Notes: generated by a model not told the origin, from the sequence alone. A stretch of DNA of 64,000 bases from Geobacillus vulcani PSS1 (GCF_000733845.1 NZ_JPOI01000001.1:1093501-1157500), one strand, 5' to 3'; positions 35,544 through 44,700 are shown, counted from the stretch's first letter. Translations and numbers: made by a program.

Positions 35544-35560
35544 TTGTTATTTTGTAACAA
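35544..35560. promoter_or_regulatory. Candidate DeoR-type operator
   Basis: TTGTTA-TTTTG-TAACAA is an inverted repeat in the A+T-rich promoter region of the deoR-type gene. Autoregulation is common in the family. The specific protein-site match is inference. Confidence 0.45.
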
Positions 35561-35718
35561 TATTTTATTTCTTTTTGTTCGTTTTTGTCAATCAATAAGT
35601 GTAAAAATTTTTTGTCATTTTAGGTCACCTCGTTTGGGAGGTGCTAGTGGGTGTAGGGTGTCTCACCGATAGGAGTCATCAGTTTTCATCAAGTTCCTTG
35701 GGAATACCCGTTGTGTTT

Positions 35719-35853
35719 AGAAGGCCGGTGATTTAAGAGAGTATGCCGATTTCCAGCATCATTTCTCAAGTAGAAAAACCCTGTAGCATCGGTATTGCTT
35801 TTCACATGTTCACCCATCGATCAAGGGAAACAACTGTTTTTCACCGGCCTTTT
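35719..35853 (-). repeat. MITE-like repeat, copy 2
   Basis: The ends AGAAGGCCGGTGAT and TTTTTCACCGGCCTTTT are inverted. Internally it carries TTGAGAAATGATGCTGG and CTTGATCGATG (minus-strand reading), like the other copies. Confidence 0.85.
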
Positions 35854-36122
35854 GGGCGTAATGAAATTAAGATTGTTTTTGATTCACTGGTGGACGGAGA
35901 AAGTGGAGCGTCACGAAGAGACGAAACGTCGCCCTTATTGGTGGTTGGCGGAGGAAGCCCATCGGTAATAGGCAAGTGGAGAGAGAAGTTGGCGCACTTT
36001 GAAGTGCGCCCGTTTTTGCGGACACGAACTGAAGACCAAGTCCGGTTGCTGCTTGTTCTACACGCAAGAACCGTGCGGATTGCCTGTGAGGAAAAGGGAC
36101 AAACGGTTGTGACTCTTTGGCG

Positions 36123-36293
36123 CTATTGGATCGGCGACGGATCGTTGTCCATTGCCCTAGAGATGTCGGCAACTTCGGCGGCGGTCAGCCCGGTTCGTTT
36201 CGCCACTTCGTGAATGGTCAAGACATTGAGGAGGTTTTTGGCGATTGCAAAGGCCTTTTGTTTTACCGCTAGTTCTTTTTCTTGGTTCTTCAC
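36123..36293 (-). pseudogene. C-terminal fragment of an Rpn-type (PD-(D/E)XK) protein
   Basis: A minus-strand frame of 56 codons starting at a GTG reads VKNQEKELAVKQKAFAIAKN, then VLTIHEVAKRTGLTAAEVADIS and a stop. This AKxLL...I.EVAxxTGLtxxEV pattern is the tail found in Rpn-family nucleases, including the intact one at 39.0 kb. The catalytic part is missing. The flanking 35.85-36.55 kb holds no intact gene; MITE copy 2 lies about 270 bases away. Confidence 0.5.
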
Positions 36294-36547
36294 CGCTTAA
36301 ACAAAATGTCCTTGGTGTGGAGGGAAATCCCGCCCCCCATCGTCTCAACTTCACTTGTTTACCGTCTGTTCGATTGGTTGTGATCTTCCGCCCGAACGGA
36401 ACCGCGTTGTCCGTTCGGGATCAACGGCCGTCGTCCTGAAAATCGAAGATGGTCCAAAAAGGATTTCTTTCGCAGACCGAATGGTTTCTCTTCAGCGGAT
36501 GCTTGGTCAACCAGGCTGTCATAACGAATGACGATTGGTTTTAATCC

Positions 36548-37051
36548 TCACGGCCGAATGAACACTTCCGTTCCGTTCGGGACGATCGAGGCGAGTTCGA
36601 GCACGTCTTTGTTGTGCATACGGATGCAGCCTTTGGATACGTATTTGCCGATTGAGGACGGGTTGTTCGTGCCGTGGATGCCGTAATGGATTTTCGATAA
36701 GCTGAGCCACATCGCGCCGAACGGTCCGCCAGGGTTTGGCTGGCGGTTGACGATGACAAAGTCGCCGACGGGGGTGGCGGTGACCATTTTGCCGACGCCG
36801 ATTGGGTAGGTGCGGATCGTTCGTCCTCGATACTTTAAGGTGAGTTGCCGGCGGCTGATCGATACATGGATCGTATACGGAATCGAGCCTTTGGCCGGAA
36901 GGTGAGGGATGAGGATCGCTTGGCCGGGAACGATGACGGACGAGGCGGTAAGGCCGTTGGCGCGAAGCAGCGCCGCGACGGACGTGCGGTAGTCTCTGGC
37001 GATGGATGCGATCGTTTCCCCGCGTTTGACGATATGTTGATACATTTCCAT
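36548..37051 (-). CDS. LysM L,D-transpeptidase (YkuD family)
   Basis: A 167-residue protein with an N-terminal LysM module ([29 protein letters not shown], about residues 6-50) and a YkuD catalytic domain. The active-site motif is complete: [30 protein letters not shown], with the catalytic Cys after SKG. These enzymes cross-link peptidoglycan through L,D bonds. No classical signal peptide is present, as in B. subtilis YkuD, where LysM may place it at the wall or spore. AAAGGAGTG precedes the ATG at 37051; an ATG two codons later is possible. Confidence 0.88.
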   Translation of the reverse strand: MEMYQHIVKRGETIASIARDYRTSVAALLRANGLTASSVIVPGQAILIPHLPAKGSIPYTIHVSISRRQLTLKYRGRTIRTYPIGVGKMVTATPVGDFVIVNRQPNPGGPFGAMWLSLSKIHYGIHGTNNPSSIGKYVSKGCIRMHNKDVLELASIVPNGTEVFIRP

Positions 37052-37132
37052 TTCACTCCTTTCTCGCTCGATGGAGAAGTGCCATGATAGCAGTTAATCA
37101 GGAACTACGATGGTTGCTTCATTTGGCAAGAT

Positions 37133-37606
37133 TTATAAATCGTAAGAAAATACGATGCCCCATTTCCCATTCTTCTTCGCGACAAACACGTCTTGATGGA
37201 GTTCAAACACACCAAAAACGCTATGAAACGTCTGAATGACGCGGATGCGGTAGACGTCTTGGAACGGTTTTTGTTTGTCTGACATCGACCAAGAAGACAA
37301 GTGTTCCACTTCGTCAAGGCGGTATTCGAACGTCTCCACGCCGAAGTCTTGCATAAAGACGTGGGCGCGGCGCTGGATGTAGACGTCTTTTGGGAATTTC
37401 GTTTTCATGAGCGGGTGAAACAGCTCCCAAGAGCTGCCGAAGTCCCCTGCCTGTTCGTAGCGGTAAAACGTGTCAACGATTTCTTTTGCCTCGTTCCGTT
37501 CGCTCGAAAGAAACAGAGACAAGATCGCCACCAACACGGCGACGGCAGTGAGAACCCCCGCCCAGGTCTTGGATCGGATCGTCTTTTGGCGGTAGCGTGG
37601 GAACAT
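37133..37606 (-). CDS. Small membrane-anchored protein, function unknown
   Basis: A 157-residue protein with a basic N-terminus, one membrane helix (about residues 17-36, AGVLTAVAVLVAILSLFL) and a soluble outer domain. That domain (EAKEIVDTFYRYEQAGDFGSSWELFHP, with later VYRIRVIQTFHSVFGVFELHQDVFV) has the look of an NTF2-like cone fold. The frame runs further upstream, but GGGGAGGAG places the start at 37606. It is on the same strand as, and 80 bases before, the L,D-transpeptidase gene, so they may be expressed together. Confidence 0.7.
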   Translation of the reverse strand: MFPRYRQKTIRSKTWAGVLTAVAVLVAILSLFLSSERNEAKEIVDTFYRYEQAGDFGSSWELFHPLMKTKFPKDVYIQRRAHVFMQDFGVETFEYRLDEVEHLSSWSMSDKQKPFQDVYRIRVIQTFHSVFGVFELHQDVFVAKKNGKWGIVFSYDL

Positions 37607-37900
37607 GGAGTCTCCTCCCCTCTCTGTTATACGATATGCACGATGGGCGGCGGATATGGGCGGGGAAAAGGGGAAGCGCCATGGCCTGTGCCGCAGGATA
37701 GACATACGGCCGCATGTTTTAGTTAAAACATTTATCAGAGTGTAGTAAAATGGATGGCAGGAGTGGTCGGAAATGATGCACGGGCGTGAGAAACGGCGGT
37801 TGGTCTGATTGGGAAGCAGGCGGAAAGGCGGAGCGGTTAGAGCTCCGTTTTTCCTTTGGCGTTCCGCGGAACATCGAACAGGCAGGAGAGGTAGGGTGCG

Positions 37901-38836
37901 ATGAGGAAATCATTCATTTATGCGCTGCTGGTTGGGATCATGGTTGCTTGGGGATTGAACGTGACGGCGTTGAAAATTCTTGTGGAGCATTTTTCCCCGG
38001 TGACCTTGACGGCGTTTAGGATTTTCACGGCGGGGTTGGTTGTGCTTTTGTTTTTATGGGGGATCGGGCGGCTTGAAAAAATCGGCTGGAACGAAGCAAA
38101 ACAGATCGGTTTAGCCGCCATGTTTAGTGTCGTCGCTCACCACTTTTTTCTTGCGTTGGGCCTGAGGAACACAACGGCGGTGAATGCGGGCCTTGTTTTA
38201 GGGCTCGTGCCGCTGGTGACGGCGCTGTTGGCGATCGTGTTTTTAGGCCAGCGGCCGACGTCGTTTCGGTTGCTCGGCATCGCGCTTGGGTTTTTTGGCG
38301 TCGTGTTTGTCGTCGCGAACGGCGACGGCGGCCTCGGCCATTTGTCAATCGGGGATGTGTACGTCTTTTTGGCTGTCTTGGCGCAAGGAATCAGCTTCAT
38401 TCTGATCAAAAAGGCGACGGTTGAGGCGCGGGTGATGACAGGGTGGATGCTTGTCTTTGGGTCGCTTTGGCTGTTTGTCCTAAGTTTCGCGCTTGAACCG
38501 CATGGCTTGTCGAGTTTGAAAACAGGCACGCTGCCGCTTTGGCTCATTTTCCTCGCTTCAGCGGTCGTGGCGACGGCGCTCGGCCATATGTTTTACAATC
38601 AGGCTGTGCAGCACCTCGGCCCGGCCGAGTCGGCGGTGTTCATCAACTTGAATCCGCTCTTTTCGCTGCTTGGGGCGCATTGGCTGCTTGGCGAGCCGAT
38701 TTCATGGATGCAGCTGGCCGGTTTTCTCTTCATCGTCGCGGGCGTGATGCTCGGCAGCGGGGGGATGGATGACGTGATCGCCCGTTTCCGCCGGGCGAAA
38801 GTTGCGGCTGGGGGAAGGAAGGCGGGGCTGGGGTAG
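37901..38836 (+). CDS. EamA/DMT family transporter
   Basis: A 311-residue integral membrane protein with ten predicted helices in two EamA repeats (about residues 8-137 and 148-283). Typical segments are GIMVAWGLNVTALKIL at the start of repeat 1 and ALGHMFYNQAVQHLGPAESAVFINLNPLFSLLGAHWLLGE in repeat 2. These transporters export amino acids, purines or other metabolites; the substrate here is unknown. GGCAGGAGAGG lies upstream of the ATG. It is a single-gene unit. Confidence 0.88.
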   Translation: MRKSFIYALLVGIMVAWGLNVTALKILVEHFSPVTLTAFRIFTAGLVVLLFLWGIGRLEKIGWNEAKQIGLAAMFSVVAHHFFLALGLRNTTAVNAGLVLGLVPLVTALLAIVFLGQRPTSFRLLGIALGFFGVVFVVANGDGGLGHLSIGDVYVFLAVLAQGISFILIKKATVEARVMTGWMLVFGSLWLFVLSFALEPHGLSSLKTGTLPLWLIFLASAVVATALGHMFYNQAVQHLGPAESAVFINLNPLFSLLGAHWLLGEPISWMQLAGFLFIVAGVMLGSGGMDDVIARFRRAKVAAGGRKAGLG

Positions 38837-39019
38837 CGCGCTCCCCGCGTTGACGCCATGCGCGCAAGGAGGGAACGCTCGTGCTGCCAGGAGCAGATAG
38901 GGGTTTGGTGTTTGGCTGTCTCTTCTCGAAAAGGGACGGCCATTTTTTTACCATGGGCAGGATTTTGCCGGACGATGACGAAAAAGAGAATACGAAACGT
39001 ATTCTTGTGAGGTGAATGT

Positions 39020-39913
39020 ATGGCGATCGATCACGACCGGCTGTTCAAAGAGCTGTTGCAGACGTTTTTTGAGGAATTTGTGCTTCTCTTCTTCCCGGAT
39101 ATGCACGAGCATATTGATTTCAACCATTTGTCGTTTTTGTCCGAAGAGCTGTTTACGGATGTAACGGCTGGGGAGAAGTACCGGGTAGACTTGCTGGCGA
39201 AAACGAAGTTCAAAGGGGAAGACGGATGGATCATTGTTCATGTGGAAAACCAAGCGTACATCCAATCGTCGTTTCCCGAGCGAATGTTTCTTTATTTCAG
39301 CCGCTTGTTTGAAAAATACCGCGCTCCGGTCATTCCGATTGCCGTCTTCAGCTATGATGCCATCCGAGACGAACCCTCCTCGTTCACGCTCTCCTTTCCG
39401 TTTGGCGATGTGCTTGACTTTCGCTTTTTCCATGTGGAGTTGCGCAAGCAAAACTGGCGCCAATTCATCCGCACCGACAACCCGGTGGCGGCTGCGCTGC
39501 TTAGCAAAATGGGGTATACTGAAAGTGAACGAGTGGAACTGAAAAAGCAATTTTTGCGCATGTTGGTGCGTCTCGAGCTAGACGAGGCCAAACAGCGTCT
39601 GTTGATGGGTTTTTTTGAAACGTATGTGAAGCTGTCCGATGAAGAAGAACAACGGCTCCGAAGCGAGGTGGAACAAATGGAGGCGAAAGAAAAAGAACGC
39701 GTGCTGGAATTGATCATCTCATATGAGCAAAGGGGAAAAATTCAAGGACGGGAGGAAGGACGGGAAGAAGGGCGCAAAGAGGGAGCGGAGCAAGAAAAAC
39801 GGCACATTGCGAAACGGATGCTGCGGAAAGGGTTTGATGCGCAAACGATTCACGAGCTGACCGGATTGTCTGTGGCGGAGATTGAGGAAATGAAACAAGG
39901 CGGCTCCAAGTGA
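39020..39913 (+). CDS. Rpn family recombination-promoting nuclease / putative transposase
   Basis: The 297-residue protein has an N-terminal PD-(D/E)XK domain: YRVDLLAKTKFKGEDGWIIVHVENQ holds the Asp and the ExQ-type active site of Rpn proteins. A charged linker follows, with a Glu/Arg/Gly repeat (GREEGREEGRKEGAEQEKRHI, one residue longer than a perfect repeat) and a short helix-turn-helix-like tail (KGFDAQTIHELTGLSVAEIEEM). Rpn members cut DNA and promote RecA-independent recombination in E. coli; Geobacillus genomes carry many. A truncated tail of a relative lies at 36.1 kb. GTGAGGTG precedes the ATG. Confidence 0.82.
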   Translation: MAIDHDRLFKELLQTFFEEFVLLFFPDMHEHIDFNHLSFLSEELFTDVTAGEKYRVDLLAKTKFKGEDGWIIVHVENQAYIQSSFPERMFLYFSRLFEKYRAPVIPIAVFSYDAIRDEPSSFTLSFPFGDVLDFRFFHVELRKQNWRQFIRTDNPVAAALLSKMGYTESERVELKKQFLRMLVRLELDEAKQRLLMGFFETYVKLSDEEEQRLRSEVEQMEAKEKERVLELIISYEQRGKIQGREEGREEGRKEGAEQEKRHIAKRMLRKGFDAQTIHELTGLSVAEIEEMKQGGSK

Positions 39914-39973
39914 ATGGAAAGGAATCGCCGCACGCTGCTTGGCAAACAGGCGGGGCGAAAGGCCAGCCCCGCC

Positions 39974-40987
39974 CTAGCGCGTTGGTTTCGCTGCCGTTGA
40001 TTCCCGTTTGATCAGTTTCGTAGACAATAGCACTTCCTGAAATGGTTCGTTCGGATGGTCCCCCCGCCATAGCAACAATTCCACCGCTCGTTTGCCGTAG
40101 CGCTTCAGGTCGATGTCGACGGTCGTGATTTTCGGCGTCGCGATTTGCGACAGCTGTCCGTTGTCGAAGCTGCAGACGGAAACGTCATCGGGCACTTTTA
40201 GCCCGTGTTGCTGCAGGCTGGTACTGACGAAAAAGCCAAGCCCGTCATTGACGCAAAACCAGGCGGTCGGCTGCCGCTTCAGTTCGCGGATGTAGCCTGC
40301 GATGACCGTTTCGTCCTCTTGCGCCTGACAGAACATCCACTCCTCGTTCGGTTTCACTCCATAGTCTTTCAGCGCCAATAAGTACCCTTCATACCGCTCT
40401 TGATAGCTTGGCGAATAGTTGACGTCGCCGACAAACGCAATGTCGGTATGGTTGAGCTCCAACAAATGTTGGACGGCCACATACGCCCCGAACCGATTGT
40501 TGGTCAGCACCGCGTCAGCGGAAATGTTCGGGTGGTGATGGTCGACCAGGACGGTCGGGATGCCAGTGGCGACGATTTGTTGAATGTACTCGGTGCTGAT
40601 GTGAGAAAGGACGATGATGCCGTCCACGACCTTTTCTTCGATGAACGAAGGCAGCAGGAGTTGCTGTTTTTGTTGTTCATTGACCGATTGGATGTGCAGC
40701 CTCATGCCGTGTGATAGTGCTTCCTGTTCAATGCTTAAGTAGATTTCACCAAAAAATTTCAGCGAAAACGTGCGGTCCGAGGCGATGAGGGCGATTTGCT
40801 TCGACGGTTTGCCGCGCGACTTCGCGCGGGAGGCGGGATATTCATATCCCATTTCTTTGGCTACACGCTTCACAAGCTCCCTCGTTTCTTCGCTGACCCC
40901 TTCTTTGCCGCGCAGCGCTTGAGAGACCGAGTTTTTGGAAATGTTCAGCCGATCGGCGATGTCTTGCATGGTGATGCGTTTTTTCAT
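39974..40987 (-). CDS. LacI family transcription regulator
   Basis: A 337-residue regulator. The N-terminal LacI helix-turn-helix is ITMQDIADRLNISKNSVSQALRGKEGVSEETRELV, with the hinge region before SKQIALIASDRTFSLKFFGEIYLSIEQEALSHG, which opens the periplasmic-binding-like sensor. It is divergent from the sugar ABC-GH130 operon and separated by 650 bases containing a perfect 16-bp palindrome, so it most likely represses that operon until a mannoside or similar inducer binds. GGAGGTAACG precedes the ATG at 40987. Confidence 0.9.
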   Translation of the reverse strand: MKKRITMQDIADRLNISKNSVSQALRGKEGVSEETRELVKRVAKEMGYEYPASRAKSRGKPSKQIALIASDRTFSLKFFGEIYLSIEQEALSHGMRLHIQSVNEQQKQQLLLPSFIEEKVVDGIIVLSHISTEYIQQIVATGIPTVLVDHHHPNISADAVLTNNRFGAYVAVQHLLELNHTDIAFVGDVNYSPSYQERYEGYLLALKDYGVKPNEEWMFCQAQEDETVIAGYIRELKRQPTAWFCVNDGLGFFVSTSLQQHGLKVPDDVSVCSFDNGQLSQIATPKITTVDIDLKRYGKRAVELLLWRGDHPNEPFQEVLLSTKLIKRESTAAKPTR

Positions 40988-41205
40988 TCGTTACCTCCAC
41001 TGATTCGCTATTTTTGCCCTTCGGTGATTTGAGGCGTCGACAAGGACGGCCGTTATGGTTTTCGCTTTCCATCATTCAAGTATACATCGAAATCTTGAAG
41101 GTTGGCTCCCCTTTCGCAGCATTTGCTTGCTTTCTCTAGTTCAAGTATATCCCTTGTGAAAACGAAAGACATTCAATCTCTCGAAGCAAATATATACGGA
41201 ATGAT

Positions 41206-41221
41206 ATTGTAACGTTACAAT
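41206..41221. promoter_or_regulatory. Candidate LacI-family operator (perfect palindrome)
   Basis: ATTGTAACGTTACAAT is a perfect 16-bp palindrome with the central CG typical of LacI-family sites, between the regulator and the transporter operon. Confidence 0.6.
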
Positions 41222-41261
41222 TTTTATTTGTCAAGTTGATGAATGGCGTCTAAAATCATGG

Positions 41262-41437
41262 TTTTTTCTTGTCTTTTCTGTGAAAATCCCACGCCGGCGA
41301 GCGGTGATTTTCATCCCCGGATGGAGGGCAGATCGCGCTGCCCATGGACCTTTTCCGTGAAAACCGCACGCCGGTGAGTCGTGATTTTCGTGACCGGGTG
41401 GCGGACAAAAGGTTGCCCCATGGATCTTTTCTGTAAA
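41262..41437 (+). repeat. Tandem REP-like palindromic units in the lacI-ABC intergenic region
   Basis: Two units and a leading half: CTTTTCTGTGAAAATCCC, spacer ACGCCGGCGAGCGG, GATTTTCATCCC...GGGCAGATCGCGCTGCCCATGG...TTTTCCGTGAAAA, then a more diverged unit (GATTTTCGTGACCGGG...GGTTGCCCCATGG). The array separates the two operator-like sites. Confidence 0.85.
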
Positions 41438-41476
41438 AAAGAAGTTGACTATTTCGTGGAATCATGAAATAATGTC

Positions 41477-41506
41477 ATTGTAATGTTATAAAATACCGTT
41501 ACAAAC
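41477..41506. promoter_or_regulatory. Second operator-like site, imperfect
   Basis: ATTGTAATGTTATAA followed by CCGTTACAAAC repeats the TTGTAA/TTACAA half-sites of the 41206 palindrome with altered spacing. It lies just upstream of the likely promoter of the ABC operon. Confidence 0.4.
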
Positions 41507-41518
41507 ATTCATTTTCAG

Positions 41519-41544
41519 TTGACAAGTTTGTCTGTCTCTATGAT
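41519..41544 (+). promoter_or_regulatory. Possible sigma-A promoter of the mannoside operon
   Basis: TTGACA at 41519-41524 is a consensus -35. TATGAT at 41539-41544 is a good -10 hexamer but the spacer is only 14 bases, so the pairing is uncertain. Confidence 0.35.
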
Positions 41545-41590
41545 TTGTCATGGGGAGGGGAGGAGAGGAGTTGTCTGAAGCGACTGTTTA

Positions 41591-41604
41591 TGTAAGCGTT
41601 TTTA
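41591..41604. promoter_or_regulatory. Candidate cre site before the sugar ABC operon
   Basis: TGTAAGCGTTTTTA matches the cre consensus TGWNANCGNTNWCA at all but one fixed position and forms the imperfect palindrome ATGTAAGCG/TTTTTACAT. Its place after the promoter would suit CcpA roadblock repression by glucose. Confidence 0.45.
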
Positions 41605-41637
41605 CATCTGCTCATCAATCCAAGGGGGGAATGGACG

Positions 41638-42963
41638 ATGAAAAAGCGCAAGTGGTTCAAACTGGCTTCGTTGTTGCTTGCCGCTGCGGTGATCGGAACA
41701 GGCTGTCAAGGACAGACCGGGAATGAACAAGGGCAGAAGAAGGAAGGATCGACCGTACAAATTGATTTTTGGGCGGCGCCGAATCCGACGCAGCAAGCAT
41801 TCTGGAAGAAGATGGCGGATCGCTATATGAAAGAGCATCAAAACGTGAAAATCAAAGTATCGCCGATGCCGGAAAGCCCTTCTTCGGAGGCGGGCATTCA
41901 GTCGGCGATTGCCGCAGGAAATGCGCCGGTCATTTCCGAAAACATCTCCCGTGGGTTTGCCGCCCAATTGGCGGACAGCCGGGCGATTGTGCCGCTGGAT
42001 CAATTTGAAGGGTTTGATGATTTAATCGACAAACGGCAAATGAAAAGCACGATTTCAACATGGAAGTTCGCCGATGGCCATCAATATGTGCTGCCGATTT
42101 ACTCCAACGCCATGCTGTTCGGTTGGCGAATCGATATTCTAAAAGAGTTGGGGTATAACGCTCCGCCCAAAACATACAGCGAAGTCATGGAAGTCGGCAA
42201 AAAGCTCAAGGAAAAATATCCAAACAAGTTTCTATGGGCAAGAGCCGACTTGGTCAAACCAACGTGGTGGGCGAGATGGTTTGACTTCTTCATGATTTAC
42301 AATGCGGCGTCGAGTGGGGCGCATTTCATCGATGGGAACAAGTTGAGTGCGGATCGTGATGCGGGTGTGAAGACGCTCCAGTTTTTCGCTGATTTAAGCA
42401 AGAACAAGCTCTTGTTGACGAAAGAGACGAAAGACCCGTTTGAAAGCGGTGTGTCGGTGATGTCCGATTTAGGTCCGTGGACGTTCCCGTATTGGGCCGA
42501 GAAGTTTCCAGAAATGAAGTTTAACGAGAAATACGTGTTGTCGATGCCGCCGGTGCCTGATGGCATGGACCCGTCGCAGGCGAAAACGTTCGCCGATACA
42601 AAAGGGCTGGTCATTTATGCTTCGGCGACAAAAGAACAGCAACAAGCCGCGTTCGATTTCGTTAAGTGGGTGTATGCCGATCCGCAAAACGATTTGGAAT
42701 GGTTGAAAGAAACGAACTTGCCGCCGGCGCGGGACGACTTGTCGACGAACAAGGCGTTTGTCTCCTATTTTGAGGAGCATCCGCAGCTGAAATTGTATGC
42801 GGAAAACATTCCGAATGCCATCCCGCCGATGGATAACGCCAAAATGGTTGAGCTTCAAGAGCTGATCGGCAAAGAAGCGTTGAATCCGGTCGTCAAAGGC
42901 GAGAAAACCCCAGAAAAAGCGTGGGAGGACATGGAAAAGGCGATCAATGGGGTGTTAAAATAA
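41638..42963 (+). CDS. ABC sugar transporter substrate-binding lipoprotein
   Basis: A 441-residue extracellular binding protein of the cluster-1 (maltose/oligosaccharide) family. The lipoprotein signal ends in the lipobox IGTGC, with the modified Cys at residue 22. The mature chain shows VQIDFWAAPNPTQQAFWKKMADRY and the IAAGNAPVISENISRGF ligand region. GGGGGG lies upstream of the ATG. Two permease genes follow at once, but no ATPase gene; as in many Bacillota, a shared MsmX-type ATPase elsewhere would energise it. The GH130 enzyme in the operon suggests a manno-oligosaccharide ligand. Confidence 0.88.
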   Translation: MKKRKWFKLASLLLAAAVIGTGCQGQTGNEQGQKKEGSTVQIDFWAAPNPTQQAFWKKMADRYMKEHQNVKIKVSPMPESPSSEAGIQSAIAAGNAPVISENISRGFAAQLADSRAIVPLDQFEGFDDLIDKRQMKSTISTWKFADGHQYVLPIYSNAMLFGWRIDILKELGYNAPPKTYSEVMEVGKKLKEKYPNKFLWARADLVKPTWWARWFDFFMIYNAASSGAHFIDGNKLSADRDAGVKTLQFFADLSKNKLLLTKETKDPFESGVSVMSDLGPWTFPYWAEKFPEMKFNEKYVLSMPPVPDGMDPSQAKTFADTKGLVIYASATKEQQQAAFDFVKWVYADPQNDLEWLKETNLPPARDDLSTNKAFVSYFEEHPQLKLYAENIPNAIPPMDNAKMVELQELIGKEALNPVVKGEKTPEKAWEDMEKAINGVLK

Positions 42964-42964
42964 C

Positions 42965-43843
42965 ATGAATAAACATGCGGCAAAAATGGGTTGGCTGCTC
43001 GCCAGCCCATACCTTATCTATTCCGCTATTTTCTTTTTGATCCCCCTGTTTTGGGCGTTATTTCTCGCTTTTACGAACTGGAACTTAATTTCTCCCGAGT
43101 ATGAGACGGTGGGAATGCAAAACTTCCTTGACGCCTTCTTCAGCCCGAGCGTGCGGGCCGCGTTTTGGGTGACATACAAGTTTATGTTGATGTTTGTACC
43201 GATCGTCATCGCCGGCTCGCTGTTTTTGGCGCTGATCATTCACCATCTGCCTCGGTGGAAAGGGTTGTTTGCCGTCGGATATTTTCTGCCGTATTTGGCG
43301 TCGGGGGTGGCGTCATCGATTGTCGTTAAAGGCGTCATTTCCTACAACAGCCCATTGAATCAATTTTTGCGGAACGCGTTGGGCTGGGATGTTGACTGGC
43401 TCGGCTCGCCCATCTTAGCCCCGCTCGTCATTGCGCTTATGATGGCTTGGAAGTTTGTCGGATATTATGCGCTGTTGTTTTTGGCCGGCTTGGAAAGCAT
43501 CCCGAAAGAAGTGTATGAAGCGGCGGAAATCGATGGCGTGGTTGGCTGGAAGCGGGTTTGGTACGTGACGATTCCGATGTTGTATCCTTCGTTTTATACG
43601 GTGACGATTTTGGCGGTTGGTTTGATGTTTGGCATTTTCACCGAACCGTATGTGCTGACAGGCGGTGGGCCGGAGTATGCGACCCATACGTGGCAGCTGG
43701 AGATTTACAATCAGGCGTTTGAAAAATTGAATGCGGGTTACGGAACTGCGGTCGCGATCATTAATTCGATCGTCACCTTTGCGTCGATTTTCGTCTTTCG
43801 CAAGGTGTTGGAAAAATGGGGTGGCAAACATGGTTGGGAGTAA
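42965..43843 (+). CDS. ABC sugar transporter permease 1 (MalF type)
   Basis: A 292-residue membrane protein with six predicted helices and the coupling motif ESIPKEVYEAAEIDGVVGWKRVWYVTIPML, the EAA loop that contacts the ATPase. The N-terminal MGWLLASPYLIYSAIFFLIPLFWALFLAFTNW is typical of sugar permeases. It starts two bases after the binding-protein stop and overlaps the next permease by 14 bases, so the three are one translation-coupled unit. Confidence 0.92.
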   Translation: MNKHAAKMGWLLASPYLIYSAIFFLIPLFWALFLAFTNWNLISPEYETVGMQNFLDAFFSPSVRAAFWVTYKFMLMFVPIVIAGSLFLALIIHHLPRWKGLFAVGYFLPYLASGVASSIVVKGVISYNSPLNQFLRNALGWDVDWLGSPILAPLVIALMMAWKFVGYYALLFLAGLESIPKEVYEAAEIDGVVGWKRVWYVTIPMLYPSFYTVTILAVGLMFGIFTEPYVLTGGGPEYATHTWQLEIYNQAFEKLNAGYGTAVAIINSIVTFASIFVFRKVLEKWGGKHGWE

Positions 43844-44660
43844 ACGATGGAAGGTTGGGCTGCTTTATGTGTTGGCGTTTGCCGTTCTGTTCGTGATGGT
43901 GTTTCCGTATTTGTACATGGTGCTCGGCTCGCTTTCCCCATGGAATGAGGTCGACCGAAAGCTCATCCCGTCGTCGTTGACGCTTCGCTCGTATGAATGG
44001 CTGTTTCAAGGGGGAGAAGATGTCGTGCCGCGGCCGTGGCTTCGGGCGTTTTTCAACAGTGTGCTCGTCACATCGGCGTCAACGCTGTTGATGTTGGTGA
44101 CGGCGGTGATGGTGGGCTACGCGTTGTCGAAAGTGCCGTTTAAAGGGAGGCAGTGGGTCAATAACGCCATTTTGTTTCAAATGTTTTATCCGTCGATCAT
44201 TTTGCTGATTCCGCTGTTTCTGATCGTCCGGTATTTCGGTTGGTACAACACGTATTGGGCGATGATTTTGCCAAAGGCTGTCAACTTGTGGGCCATCTTT
44301 ATGTATACGAACTTTTTCCGCAGCATTCCCGATGAATTAATCGAAGCGGCCAAGATGGATGGAGCGGGCCATTTCACCATTATTCGCCGCATTGTCTGGC
44401 CGATGTCGCGCTCGATCACAACGATCATTTTCTTGTTCCTTTTCATGGAACGATGGGTGGAACTGCTTTGGGATATGCTTGTTGTGAATAACGAAAAGCT
44501 GCTGACGTTAAACGTATTGTTGGCGCAAATGTTTGGACCGTACGGCGGCTATCCGGGGCCGATGTACGCCGCCTCGGTGCTTCTCACGCTGCCGATTTTG
44601 ATTTTGTTCCTTTTGTTTAGCAAGAATTTTAAAGAAGGGATGCAGTTCATATTAAAATAA
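43830..44660 (+). CDS. ABC sugar transporter permease 2 (MalG type)
   Basis: The 276-residue second permease. The EAA motif is RSIPDELIEAAKMDGAGHFTIIRRIVWPMS; the TM1 segment and FPYLYMVLGSLSPWNEV opening fit MalG-like partners. The frame stays open upstream inside the previous gene, but the ATG at 43830 behind GGGGTGG begins the conserved region. The DUF1861 gene begins 40 bases downstream. Confidence 0.91.
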   Translation: MVGSKRWKVGLLYVLAFAVLFVMVFPYLYMVLGSLSPWNEVDRKLIPSSLTLRSYEWLFQGGEDVVPRPWLRAFFNSVLVTSASTLLMLVTAVMVGYALSKVPFKGRQWVNNAILFQMFYPSIILLIPLFLIVRYFGWYNTYWAMILPKAVNLWAIFMYTNFFRSIPDELIEAAKMDGAGHFTIIRRIVWPMSRSITTIIFLFLFMERWVELLWDMLVVNNEKLLTLNVLLAQMFGPYGGYPGPMYAASVLLTLPILILFLLFSKNFKEGMQFILK

Positions 44661-44700
44661 TAGAACGATCATGATGGAAGAGGGAGCAGGGAGAGACGTT

